A DNA stretch of 5,987 nucleotides from Chloroflexota bacterium. Lineage in GTDB: Bacteria > Chloroflexota > Anaerolineae > Anaerolineales > Villigracilaceae. Positions 1 through 5,766 of the stretch are shown here, piece by piece. The number at the start of each line of letters is the position of its first letter. Position 1 is the first letter of the stretch. Location of the stretch: positions 1 to 5,987 of the forward strand of contig JAKAMM010000117.1 of the NCBI GenBank assembly GCA_021812905.1, in the 5' to 3' direction. Below the pieces are notes generated by a model. The model made no database searches and had not been told where the DNA came from. It saw only the letters and a list, made by a program, of their open reading frames with translations. Made by a program: the position numbers and the translations under genes.

Positions 1-22
1 CCAAAGCAGGAAAATAATCAAG

Positions 23-115
23 TGTCATTGCGAGGAGGGTGTTTTTCCCAACGAAGCAATCTCCTTGTCAGAATCGGAGATTGCTTCGGGGCAAATAACG
101 CCCCTCGCAATGACA
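23..115. repeat. Long palindromic intergenic repeat, full-length copy
   Basis: The outer arms 23-35 and 103-115 are perfect 13-bp inverted repeats (TGTCATTGCGAGG and its complement). An inner pair, 52-64 and 76-88, is also a perfect 13-bp inverted repeat (CGAAGCAATCTCC and its complement). The inner loop is only 11 nt (65-75), so the element can fold into one long interrupted hairpin. It starts 7 nt after the pgeF stop codon, where it could act as a transcription terminator or mRNA-stabilising hairpin; on the minus strand the bases after it (22 down to about 8) are moderately T-rich but have no clean T run. A shorter relative lies at 914-961. I recall GTCATTGCGAGG-type palindromes being dispersed in many bacterial genomes, which would make this a REP/MITE-like element; that is recollection, not a search result. 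Confidence 0.85.
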
Positions 116-122
116 TTCTATA

Positions 123-902
123 TTACGCCAGCGCGATCAATGCGCCGAAGCGGCCGGTCTTGCCTTTTTCGGCGCGGTGCGAAAACCAATCGTCGAGATG
201 GCAGGCGGTGCACAAGCCGGCGACTTCGATCTGTTCCACGCCGGATTTTTCCAACTGGATGCGGTTCGCGGCCCACAGATCGAGATACGTTTTGCCGTCA
301 CGCAACTCGATCAACCGCTTCGCATCCGGACCGAAGGCCTGCTTCACTTGCGAGATAACATCTGCGCCGATCTCATAATGATCCACGCCAATCGAGGGGC
401 CAATGGCCGCCTGAATATCTTTTGGTTGTGAGCCATATTTTTCGCGCATGGCCTTCACAGTTGCAGCAGATGCGCCGCGTACAGTTCCCATCCAACCCGC
501 GTGTGTGATGCCAGCCACACCTTTTTTGGGGTCGTGAAAAAGGATCGGGACGCAATCAGCGAAGCGCATGTAAAGCGTGACTTCGGGTTTGTCGGTCAGG
601 ATGATGTCGGCTTTATGGTGATCCAAATGCATGGGCCGCGGCTCGTCGGCGCAGACGGCATCAGCGGAGTGAACCTGCCAGACATCGAAGAGCGATTCAA
701 GGGTCCGGCCCAGAGCGGCGAAGGAACGGGCGCGGTTCTCGCGCACGCGTTCCACATCATCCCCGACTGTTCCGCCAACGTTGAGCGAATCCCACGGAGA
801 GGGGCTGACGCCTCCCTGCCGCGTGATGACCGCCTGTGTCAGCGTGCGCGGGAAAATGTCGAAACTAAAATATCGGATTCCGTTTTTGTTGAAAAAGGGC
901 AT
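123..902 (-). CDS. pgeF: Peptidoglycan editing factor PgeF (YfiH / laccase-domain family)
   Basis: Complete 259-residue protein of the Cu-oxidase_4/YfiH family, normal length for the family. The motifs are in order: QVHS with His78, FADCVP with Cys117, and THAGW with His134, which match the family's His-Cys-His metal/active site; then GPSIG (168-172), Cys231 and Cys234, and a C-terminal FSHRAEKGKTGRFGA block typical of the end of the domain. Family members are cytosolic; E. coli YfiH prevents misincorporation of serine for alanine in peptidoglycan stem peptides, and other members have purine nucleoside phosphorylase or adenosine deaminase activity. The family's usual HAGWRG reads HAGWMG here (Met138), a non-catalytic change. 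The ATG at 902 is the only sensible start, since the next Met is residue 91, but no Shine-Dalgarno is visible. A palindromic repeat sits 11 nt upstream and another follows the stop. It is 65 nt downstream of the DUF2085 fusion gene on the same strand, so it may be the last gene of that operon. Confidence 0.93.
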   Translation of the reverse strand: MPFFNKNGIRYFSFDIFPRTLTQAVITRQGGVSPSPWDSLNVGGTVGDDVERVRENRARSFAALGRTLESLFDVWQVHSADAVCADEPRPMHLDHHKADIILTDKPEVTLYMRFADCVPILFHDPKKGVAGITHAGWMGTVRGASAATVKAMREKYGSQPKDIQAAIGPSIGVDHYEIGADVISQVKQAFGPDAKRLIELRDGKTYLDLWAANRIQLEKSGVEQIEVAGLCTACHLDDWFSHRAEKGKTGRFGALIALA

Positions 903-913
903 ATGTTGTCAAC

Positions 914-961
914 GCCATTGCGAGGAGATTGCTTCGGTCGCTACGCTCCCTCGCAATGACA
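914..961. repeat. Short palindromic intergenic repeat, second copy
   Basis: Perfect inverted arms CATTGCGAGG (916-925) and CCTCGCAATG (949-958), extendable with one mismatch to 914/960, enclose a 23-nt centre. Bases 924-937 (GGAGATTGCTTCGG) match 76-89 of the first copy, and the right end 949-962 matches 103-116. This copy therefore keeps the left terminus and the right half of the long element but lacks the left inner arm and loop, and its centre differs (TCGCTACGCTCC against GGCAAATAACGC). It fills most of the 65-nt gap between the DUF2085 fusion gene and pgeF and lies within the 5' leader of pgeF, where a hairpin could influence read-through, RNA processing or translation. Confidence 0.82.
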
Positions 962-967
962 TCCTGT

Positions 968-1987
968 TTACGGTTTCGCCGCGGCAAATTTCTTGATGAA
1001 GAACTGGCGCGTCTCTTGCATTGATTCCTCGATGTTCGGATATGCAAACCAGGCAGTCATAAAGCCAAAGACGAAACCGGTGAACACACGCAGGAAGGGC
1101 GTGCTCTCACGATAGGGCAAGTACGCAGCCAGCCACGGCCAATTGAACTGGCTAAACAACTGCGAGAAACCATCAAGGCCAATTGGACCGAGACCGATCA
1201 AAATCCATAACGTCCAGTGAAGCGGCGGGAGTTTGCGTTTGGCCAACCCATAGATGAGACCAAAAATAAAAATGGCGCCATAGATGGCAATATCGCGCTC
1301 ACACAAGGCCACCTTGAATCCAACGGCGGGATTACCGACAAATTGTCGCGCGCCCAAACGCGAAACACTGTAAGGATTGCTCAAATCCTGAAGGCCGGTA
1401 ATTTGGTCGAAAGTTTTTATGCCTGTAAGTCCCGCTTCTTTCAACGGATAGTAAGGCTGCTCGCCGAACAGAAAGAACGAGCGGAAACCAAACTGATGAC
1501 AGAGCGGGCTGTACATGGCGTAAATCAACCGCGCCGGAGCAGTGGCATTTACCTCCATCAAGGTCGGTGCGAGAAACGGAAGACCGGCGTATACGAACAT
1601 AAGCAGGTTGAGCAGGGCAAGGTAATGCCTGGAGATCCAAAAATAAATCCTGTCGCTCTGGGAAACCGTCTGCCCTTTGATGAGGCGCTTCTGATACGTA
1701 TCGCTGTCCACCTGCTGGAATTGACTGCGGCGATCACTGGCCGCGCCGAGAGTCATCTCGAGCGATTGTTTGCTGATCGGCGCCTTGAGTTTGTACGGCC
1801 CAATTTCGACAACCGGAATTTCCAGCGCAAAACTCTGCTTGAGAGTCGGATCGGAGTCAATATTGACTTCGACCAGGCGGTGAGGAAATTTCTTTTGCAA
1901 GCCGTTCAGATGCTTTTTGACCTCGTCGCACAGCCCGCAATCATCACGGGTGTAAAGCGTAACATTAAGAAGATTGGTTTCAGTCAT
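968..1987 (-). CDS. Glutaredoxin-like domain fused to DUF2085 membrane protein
   Basis: Numbered from the ATG at 1987 the protein has 339 residues. Residues 8-85 look like a glutaredoxin/DUF836-type thioredoxin fold: a beta strand VTLYTR, a CGLC active site (Cys17, Cys20), and a cis-Pro-like IPVVEI (Pro58). Residues 115-318 match DUF2085: PLCHQFGFRSFFLFG (Cys163), ALCERDIAIYG (Cys229), GPIGLDGFSQLF (268-279) and RESTPFLRVFTGFVFG (293-308). About four membrane helices are visible (roughly 121-142, 231-248, 258-276, 299-316). Basic residues before helix 1, at 250-252 and at the C terminus predict a cytosolic redox domain, with Cys163 and Cys229 outside. The function of DUF2085 is not known to me. 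Start choice: the ATG at 1987 has GGA 7 nt upstream and leaves 1 nt after the ccdA stop. An ATG at 2008 would add seven residues and overlap ccdA by 20 nt without a visible Shine-Dalgarno; it cannot be excluded. A role in thiol-disulfide exchange is inferred from the CxxC domain and from ccdA next door. Confidence 0.88.
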   Translation of the reverse strand: MTETNLLNVTLYTRDDCGLCDEVKKHLNGLQKKFPHRLVEVNIDSDPTLKQSFALEIPVVEIGPYKLKAPISKQSLEMTLGAASDRRSQFQQVDSDTYQKRLIKGQTVSQSDRIYFWISRHYLALLNLLMFVYAGLPFLAPTLMEVNATAPARLIYAMYSPLCHQFGFRSFFLFGEQPYYPLKEAGLTGIKTFDQITGLQDLSNPYSVSRLGARQFVGNPAVGFKVALCERDIAIYGAIFIFGLIYGLAKRKLPPLHWTLWILIGLGPIGLDGFSQLFSQFNWPWLAAYLPYRESTPFLRVFTGFVFGFMTAWFAYPNIEESMQETRQFFIKKFAAAKP

Positions 1988-1988
1988 A

Positions 1989-2708
1989 TTAAAGTCCAAA
2001 GTTAACATAATAACCGTACCGGGCGATCAGTTCAAACACACCCGCAAAAAGCATCACACCAACTATAACAAGGATGACGCCCATCGCGATCTCAACATAA
2101 CGCATCAGCTTGCCATATTTGCGAAGGATGGTTGTGACCCAGCCAATACCCAGCGCGGCAACCAGGAACGGGATGGCGAGTCCGGCTGAATAAGCAGTCA
2201 GCAATTGCGCGCCCAAAACAATTGAACCGCCGTTGATGGCAAGCGTCAGGATCGTTCCAAGCACCGGGCCGACACAGGGCGACCAACCCGCCGAGAAGAA
2301 GACGCCCATCAAAGCGGAGGAAAGATAACCCCACTTCTGATCCGGCGCAGTGTTGACGCGCGTATCATATTCGAGAAAAGGAATGCGAAAGACGCCGATC
2401 ATGTGCAAGCCGAAGATGATGACGACAATCCCGCCGATCTTCGCCAGCCAGTTGCGGATGTCGTACAGCAGCCCGCCCGCCACCGAAACGGCCACACCCA
2501 AAACAATAAATACCACGCTGAAACCGAACACAAAAGCCAGGCCGTGCGTGAATGTTATCCAGCGATTGGATGCGTTATCTTCGCCGCCCGCGGCGCGTCC
2601 GCCAAGATAGCCGATGTAGGCCGGGACGAGGGAAAAGACACACGGCGAAAGAAAAGATGCGAGTCCGGCCAGAAACGCCAAACCAAGTGTAACTTCTGAA
2701 ATATTCAT
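1989..2708 (-). CDS. ccdA: CcdA/DsbD-type cytochrome c biogenesis (thiol-disulfide) transmembrane protein
   Basis: Complete 239-residue membrane protein with six hydrophobic segments (about 6-30, 52-78, 87-107, 128-158, 165-190, 204-228), normal for CcdA. The family's two redox cysteines each sit in a helix-breaking Ser-Pro-Cys motif: FLSPCVFSLVPAY (Cys23) and SAGWSPCVGPVLGTIL (Cys145), in pseudo-symmetric halves. CcdA and the DsbD core take electrons from cytosolic thioredoxin and pass them to extracytoplasmic thiol proteins such as apocytochrome c or ResA-like thioredoxins. No cytochrome c maturation gene is visible here; the neighbours are an exported Cys-dependent transpeptidase (9 nt upstream) and a CxxC/DUF2085 fusion (1 nt downstream), so its partner may be wall-related. 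The Shine-Dalgarno-like GAGAG (2713-2717) overlaps the stop region of the upstream gene, favouring translational coupling. The family is certain; the physiological partner is inference. Confidence 0.95.
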   Translation of the reverse strand: MNISEVTLGLAFLAGLASFLSPCVFSLVPAYIGYLGGRAAGGEDNASNRWITFTHGLAFVFGFSVVFIVLGVAVSVAGGLLYDIRNWLAKIGGIVVIIFGLHMIGVFRIPFLEYDTRVNTAPDQKWGYLSSALMGVFFSAGWSPCVGPVLGTILTLAINGGSIVLGAQLLTAYSAGLAIPFLVAALGIGWVTTILRKYGKLMRYVEIAMGVILVIVGVMLFAGVFELIARYGYYVNFGL

Positions 2709-2717
2709 ATTGCTCTC

Positions 2718-3872
2718 TTATGCCGGGACTTTTGTCTCGTTGACCGTAACGGAGGTGCTGAAACTCCCGCCGACGTTCGGCCATTGAAGACGGATTTCAC
2801 TCTGATCCAAAGAAACAAACGGGGTAGTCCAACGGAAAATCCATTTTGCATCTTCAGGTGAAGCATTGACACAACCATGCGAGCGGGCGACGCCAAAATC
2901 ATTATGCCAAAAAACACCATGGATGGCTGCGCCTGCATTCGTATTAAAGAAAACCGGCCAGGGAACGGCCATCGTATCGTAGCCGCTGCCCGATCCAGGC
3001 AAATTCGCGCCCATGTGAATGGAATATATTTTCCAGGCAACTGACTGATCGCCGAGGGGCGTTGAAAAGTCGTTGATGGTACCCGCGAAGCCGGTCGAAA
3101 CTTTGCAAAAATAAACTTCGTTATTGCCTTCCAGACACGAAAGGGTTTGCCGTCCCACAGTGGCGTCAATGACGATCTTCTTGGTCTTCGGATCAACGTC
3201 GGGGCTGATAGGCGCAACATCCTGATCGGTTAACACGTGAAATGCAGCGCCTTCAGCATAAAAGAGATCACCCGGCCCATAGCCATGCTGCGGCGCCTCA
3301 TTAAACCGGTAGAGAATATTGCCGTTTGCATCCGCCCCAACCTGATCCATCCACGCCACCTGCCCATAATATAGACGAATCGGTTGCTGCGTCTGATACA
3401 GGTCTTTTACTCCCGGACCAATCGGGGAATTTAGGAGTTGAAGATCAACATAAGGCACCGTGACTTCGGCCCAGAAACCGCTCTTGCCTGCCGGCAGACT
3501 GGTTATTGGTTTATCTGGCAAATTGCGGACAGGTTGAAGGTCAGGAAGATAAATATAACCATCAGGAGTCTCAACCCATGTAGCATTGTTCCGTCCAGCA
3601 ACATTGGTCCCAACAACTTCCCTCTGCCAAACTACGACTTCATCCTGGGGAACATCACGAACTTTTGCGGCATTCTCGTTCGGCTGCGCCTTCATCTCCG
3701 TAGAATAGTAGTTGGGATATACAGCAACTCTCCCCAAGCGGTCGCCGGCCGGGAACTGCGGCAGCGGCGACACATTGTTAAATATCCCTTTTAGCGGATT
3801 GAAGGCCAGCGCCCCCAGACCCAGACCTGATAGTTTGAGAAAATCTCGACGAGATGGGGAACTAAATTTCAT
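2718..3872 (-). CDS. Tat-exported L,D-transpeptidase (YkuD domain)
   Basis: Complete 384-residue protein. The N terminus has a textbook twin-arginine signal, SRRDFLK (residues 7-13), followed by a hydrophobic stretch to about residue 25 with a possible AxA cleavage at 21-23. Residues about 45-215 are an unrecognised beta-rich region, possibly SH3-like wall-binding repeats. The YkuD domain spans about 232-364: KKIVIDATVGRQTL, STG (259-261), STPLG (270-274), IHGVFWHNDFG with His318, and the catalytic SHGCVN (331-336) with Cys334. Such enzymes act outside the membrane, forming 3-3 meso-diaminopimelate cross-links or attaching proteins to peptidoglycan; which of these applies cannot be read from sequence. 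Two further cysteines, Cys246 and Cys256, lie within the catalytic domain. The ATG at 3872 is fixed by an AGAAGG ribosome-binding site 7 nt upstream. It is the first gene of an operon with ccdA and the DUF2085 fusion, behind the promoter at 3913-3941. Confidence 0.93.
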   Translation of the reverse strand: MKFSSPSRRDFLKLSGLGLGALAFNPLKGIFNNVSPLPQFPAGDRLGRVAVYPNYYSTEMKAQPNENAAKVRDVPQDEVVVWQREVVGTNVAGRNNATWVETPDGYIYLPDLQPVRNLPDKPITSLPAGKSGFWAEVTVPYVDLQLLNSPIGPGVKDLYQTQQPIRLYYGQVAWMDQVGADANGNILYRFNEAPQHGYGPGDLFYAEGAAFHVLTDQDVAPISPDVDPKTKKIVIDATVGRQTLSCLEGNNEVYFCKVSTGFAGTINDFSTPLGDQSVAWKIYSIHMGANLPGSGSGYDTMAVPWPVFFNTNAGAAIHGVFWHNDFGVARSHGCVNASPEDAKWIFRWTTPFVSLDQSEIRLQWPNVGGSFSTSVTVNETKVPA

Positions 3873-3879
3873 AAATGAA

Positions 3880-3885
3880 CCTTCT
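3880..3885 (-). promoter_or_regulatory. Ribosome-binding site of the L,D-transpeptidase gene
   Basis: AGAAGG on the minus strand, 7 nt before the ATG at 3872. It is one of the strongest Shine-Dalgarno matches in the window and it settles the start that places the twin-arginine motif at residues 8-9. Confidence 0.75.
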
Positions 3886-3912
3886 ATTCAATCGGGCTGA
3901 TTAATTCCGGTA

Positions 3913-3941
3913 AGGATACTCGCAAAAGAGTGGAGCGTCAA
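3913..3941 (-). promoter_or_regulatory. Sigma70-like promoter for the ldt-ccdA-DUF2085 operon
   Basis: The minus strand shows TTGACG (3936-3941) and TATCCT (3913-3918) separated by exactly 17 nt, five and four matches to the -35 and -10 consensus. Transcription would begin near 3906, giving a leader of about 33 nt before the L,D-transpeptidase start. The site lies in the 87-nt gap after the esterase gene, whose stop is at 3960-3962. No rho-independent terminator is seen in the gap, so read-through from the esterase cassette is also possible. A short GCGT-CA-ACGC inverted repeat (3935-3944) covers the -35 box but is too small to call an operator. Confidence 0.55.
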
Positions 3942-3959
3942 CGCAGGCATTAAGTTGGA

Positions 3960-4619
3960 TTAATCTGAAAAGAAACTTTCCAATGCACGCATACAACCTG
4001 CGCTGACTTTATGACCGACTCCATCTTCACAGTACGTGACGTTTGCGCCCGCCTGTTCAAGCATCTGGATGGATTGCCGCGCATACTCGACCTTGACCAT
4101 TTCATCCAGCGTTCCGTGCGCGACGAAGAACGGCTTGCCGTTTAATGGACGTTTGGCTGCAACCGACTCCGCCCCCGCTGGAATGAATCCCGCCAGCACA
4201 GCCGCGCGCCGAATCCGTTCAGGATGAAGCAGGGCAATCGTGTTGGTCATGGCCGCGCCCTGACTGAAACCGGCCACGTCGAACTGGCTTGCGTCAATCT
4301 GATTCTCAGCCGCGTAATCGTCCACGAGGCGGATCAGCGCATCAGCAGATGGACGAAGGTCATCGAGGCCGGGCCAGCCGTGAGGTCCGGTGCGAAGCGT
4401 GCGCCACGAGTAGCCGCTCGGCTCGGCGGCATGAGGCGCACGCGGAGCGATCATCCAATAGTTTGTCGGAAAATTCCGCGTGAACAACCACATCGAGTTT
4501 TCGTCGCCGGTCCAGCCGTGCAAAAGCAAAAGCAGGCGCGGCGTCCCGGAAGATGCGGAACGGACGCGCAGAGTCCAATCTTGAAATGTAATGAGATCAG
4601 TTTCATTTTGGACGCGCAT
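3960..4619 (-). CDS. Alpha/beta-hydrolase carboxylesterase (phospholipase/carboxylesterase family)
   Basis: Complete 219-residue cytosolic protein with no signal peptide, the size of a minimal Abhydrolase_2 serine esterase. Visible elements are LLLLLHGWTGDE (30-40), the HG oxyanion-hole segment; the nucleophile elbow GFSQGA with Ser119; HGTLDEMV with the acid Asp172; and GVGHKVS with His203, completing a Ser-Asp-His triad in the right order and spacing. Family members hydrolyse short acyl esters, lysophospholipids or acyl-thioesters; the substrate cannot be predicted. The ATG at 4619 lies 17 nt inside the end of the upstream small membrane-protein gene, with a weak GGA 9 nt before it, so translation is probably coupled. 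It is the last gene of the patatin cassette. Confidence 0.9.
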   Translation of the reverse strand: MRVQNETDLITFQDWTLRVRSASSGTPRLLLLLHGWTGDENSMWLFTRNFPTNYWMIAPRAPHAAEPSGYSWRTLRTGPHGWPGLDDLRPSADALIRLVDDYAAENQIDASQFDVAGFSQGAAMTNTIALLHPERIRRAAVLAGFIPAGAESVAAKRPLNGKPFFVAHGTLDEMVKVEYARQSIQMLEQAGANVTYCEDGVGHKVSAGCMRALESFFSD

Positions 4620-4830
4620 GTTTTACAATCCAGTCAATCCCATAGAGTGTAAGAAAGATGAGGGCGATGGGGACCAACCCGCCCAGAAAACACAGAAGGC
4701 CAAAAGCCGCTGCGCCGGGTCCATAGATGAGATAGATCAGGGCGGTGCCGATAACAAAAAGCAACACAAACGCGCCGACACCAAGGCGGATGTTGGTATT
4801 TTTGGCGTAATCACGCAAGTCGCGTTTCAT
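4603..4830 (-). CDS. Small two-helix membrane protein, function unknown
   Basis: This 75-residue protein has a charged N terminus (MKRDLRDYAK), two hydrophobic segments at about 17-36 and 40-66 separated by a short Gly-Pro turn, and a basic tail ending KHARPK. Positive residues at both ends predict a helical hairpin with both termini in the cytosol. I do not recognise a family. It is credible as a real gene because it has a clear GGAG Shine-Dalgarno 7 nt upstream of the ATG at 4830, overlaps the patatin stop in a 4-nt ATGA, overlaps the esterase start by 17 nt, and has a membrane-protein composition. It might anchor or regulate one of the two flanking hydrolases, but that is only suggested by position. 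Confidence 0.82.
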   Translation of the reverse strand: MKRDLRDYAKNTNIRLGVGAFVLLFVIGTALIYLIYGPGAAAFGLLCFLGGLVPIALIFLTLYGIDWIVKHARPK

Positions 4831-5708
4831 CGGTTTTCTCCGAACAACGTCCGGCGCAGACGATTAGGCCAGGATGTGGTTCGCCTGAGTTCAGGGAGCG
4901 CGGCCTCGACGGCAGCCTCGCCGCGTTTCACCACATCATGCACGTCTACACGGTCAAGCACGCCAATGCCCGTCACGTCGGGACGAATGATCACATCCGG
5001 CTTTTCGAGTTGGAAACGAAGCTCGGTGATCTGGCGATTGCCAATATCAATCGAACGCATAAAAATATCAAAGGCTTTTGTAATTCGCAAACTGCTAAGC
5101 CGGGAAATGAGCGGCGCAGGCAATACACTGGGCAAAGGCATGGACAATGAGTGCGGAGGTGCGCCAAGCGGCGCGCTCAATGACACAGCCACAACAGGCA
5201 GAAAAGGCGCTAGTGAACGCACCAGAGCAACCGGCACCGGGTTCAACACGCCGCCATCCGCCAGTTCCCAATCGTCCTTGCGGAAGGCCGGGAAGATACC
5301 GGGCAAAGCAATCGTGGCAAGGATGGCATCACGCAACAGACCTGTATTTAAAACAATTTCACAGGAAGTGAGCAAGTCCACGGCCGTGACCGCACAGGGA
5401 ATTTTCAGATCCTTGAAAGTGCGCTCACCGAGCGTATGTACCAGCCATTTATGGACTCCGCCAAGTCCGAGAAATGACGGACTTTCATCTCCAACGCGGT
5501 CATACAAACGGGATTGATCCACCGCTGCAAAGATATCTTCGATCTCATCTGGACTAAAGCCGGCCGCGTAAAAAACAGCCACCATCCCGCCGAAACTGGT
5601 TCCCGCAATCGCACGAATGTGGAATCCTTCTTTTTCGAGAACGTGCAGAACGCCGATGTGAGAATTACCTTTTGACCCGCCACCGCCAAGCGCTAATGAA
5701 ATATCCAT
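4827..5708 (-). CDS. Patatin-like phospholipase (RssA/NTE-type serine hydrolase)
   Basis: Numbered from the ATG at 5708 the protein has 293 residues, typical for short bacterial patatin proteins. It opens with MDISLALGGGGSKGNSHIGVL: the glycine-rich oxyanion loop is 8-14. GTSFG (36-40) supplies the nucleophile Ser38, and DGGVLNPVPV (151-160) supplies the dyad Asp151. Patatin-family enzymes use a Ser-Asp dyad to release fatty acids from phospholipids or lysophospholipids. There is no signal peptide or obvious membrane helix, so it is probably cytosolic or peripheral. The 5708 start is preferred because CAGGAA lies 6 nt upstream and the oxyanion loop normally sits at the extreme N terminus. Extending to the ATG at 5774 would add 22 residues of no patatin character and start inside an inverted repeat. 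It overlaps the following 75-residue gene by 4 nt. Confidence 0.93.
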   Translation of the reverse strand: MDISLALGGGGSKGNSHIGVLHVLEKEGFHIRAIAGTSFGGMVAVFYAAGFSPDEIEDIFAAVDQSRLYDRVGDESPSFLGLGGVHKWLVHTLGERTFKDLKIPCAVTAVDLLTSCEIVLNTGLLRDAILATIALPGIFPAFRKDDWELADGGVLNPVPVALVRSLAPFLPVVAVSLSAPLGAPPHSLSMPLPSVLPAPLISRLSSLRITKAFDIFMRSIDIGNRQITELRFQLEKPDVIIRPDVTGIGVLDRVDVHDVVKRGEAAVEAALPELRRTTSWPNRLRRTLFGENR

Positions 5709-5714
5709 ACCTAT

Positions 5715-5718
5715 TCCT
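5715..5718 (-). promoter_or_regulatory. Ribosome-binding site that decides the patatin start
   Basis: AGGA on the minus strand, within CAGGAA and 6 nt before the ATG at 5708. It supports the shorter 293-residue patatin product over the longer reading from 5774. Confidence 0.65.
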
Positions 5719-5766
5719 GATTGTGTACCTGACTGAAAACTTACCTTATGAAGGGTGTATCGACTG

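Noticed and set aside
23..115. Calling the long palindrome a classical rho-independent terminator for pgeF
   Set aside because: It is well placed, but it is far longer than a terminator stem, has internal mismatches, and is not followed by a proper T run. It is annotated as a repeat with possible terminator effect.
907..912. TTGACA on the minus strand just before pgeF, resembling a -35 box
   Set aside because: A matching -10 box would fall inside the pgeF coding sequence, so it could not drive the full gene.
501..959. Plus-strand open frame of 152 codons ending in the short repeat
   Set aside because: It is antisense to pgeF, which has all catalytic residues; the frame is a shadow.
23..961. 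Possibility that the repeated palindromes are a CRISPR array
   Set aside because: There are only two copies, of different length, separated by an intact gene, with no regular spacers and no cas genes.
1217..2005. Plus-strand open frame of 262 codons
   Set aside because: It is the mirror of the Grx-DUF2085 gene, whose product has CxxC, DUF2085 motifs and membrane helices; the plus-strand product shows no motif.
1988..2008. Longer start for the Grx-DUF2085 gene at 2008
   Set aside because: It would overlap ccdA by 20 nt with no Shine-Dalgarno, while the start at 1987 has GGA at 7 nt. It is kept as a possible alternative only.
3935..3944. GCGT-CA-ACGC inverted repeat over the -35 box as an operator
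   Set aside because: Four-base arms are expected often by chance, and no second copy is seen.
4591..5517. Long plus-strand open frame of 308 codons
   Set aside because: It lies antisense to the patatin, small membrane and esterase genes, which all have clear catalytic motifs or gene overlaps. Its product is low-complexity Ser/Arg/Thr-rich with no recognisable domain.
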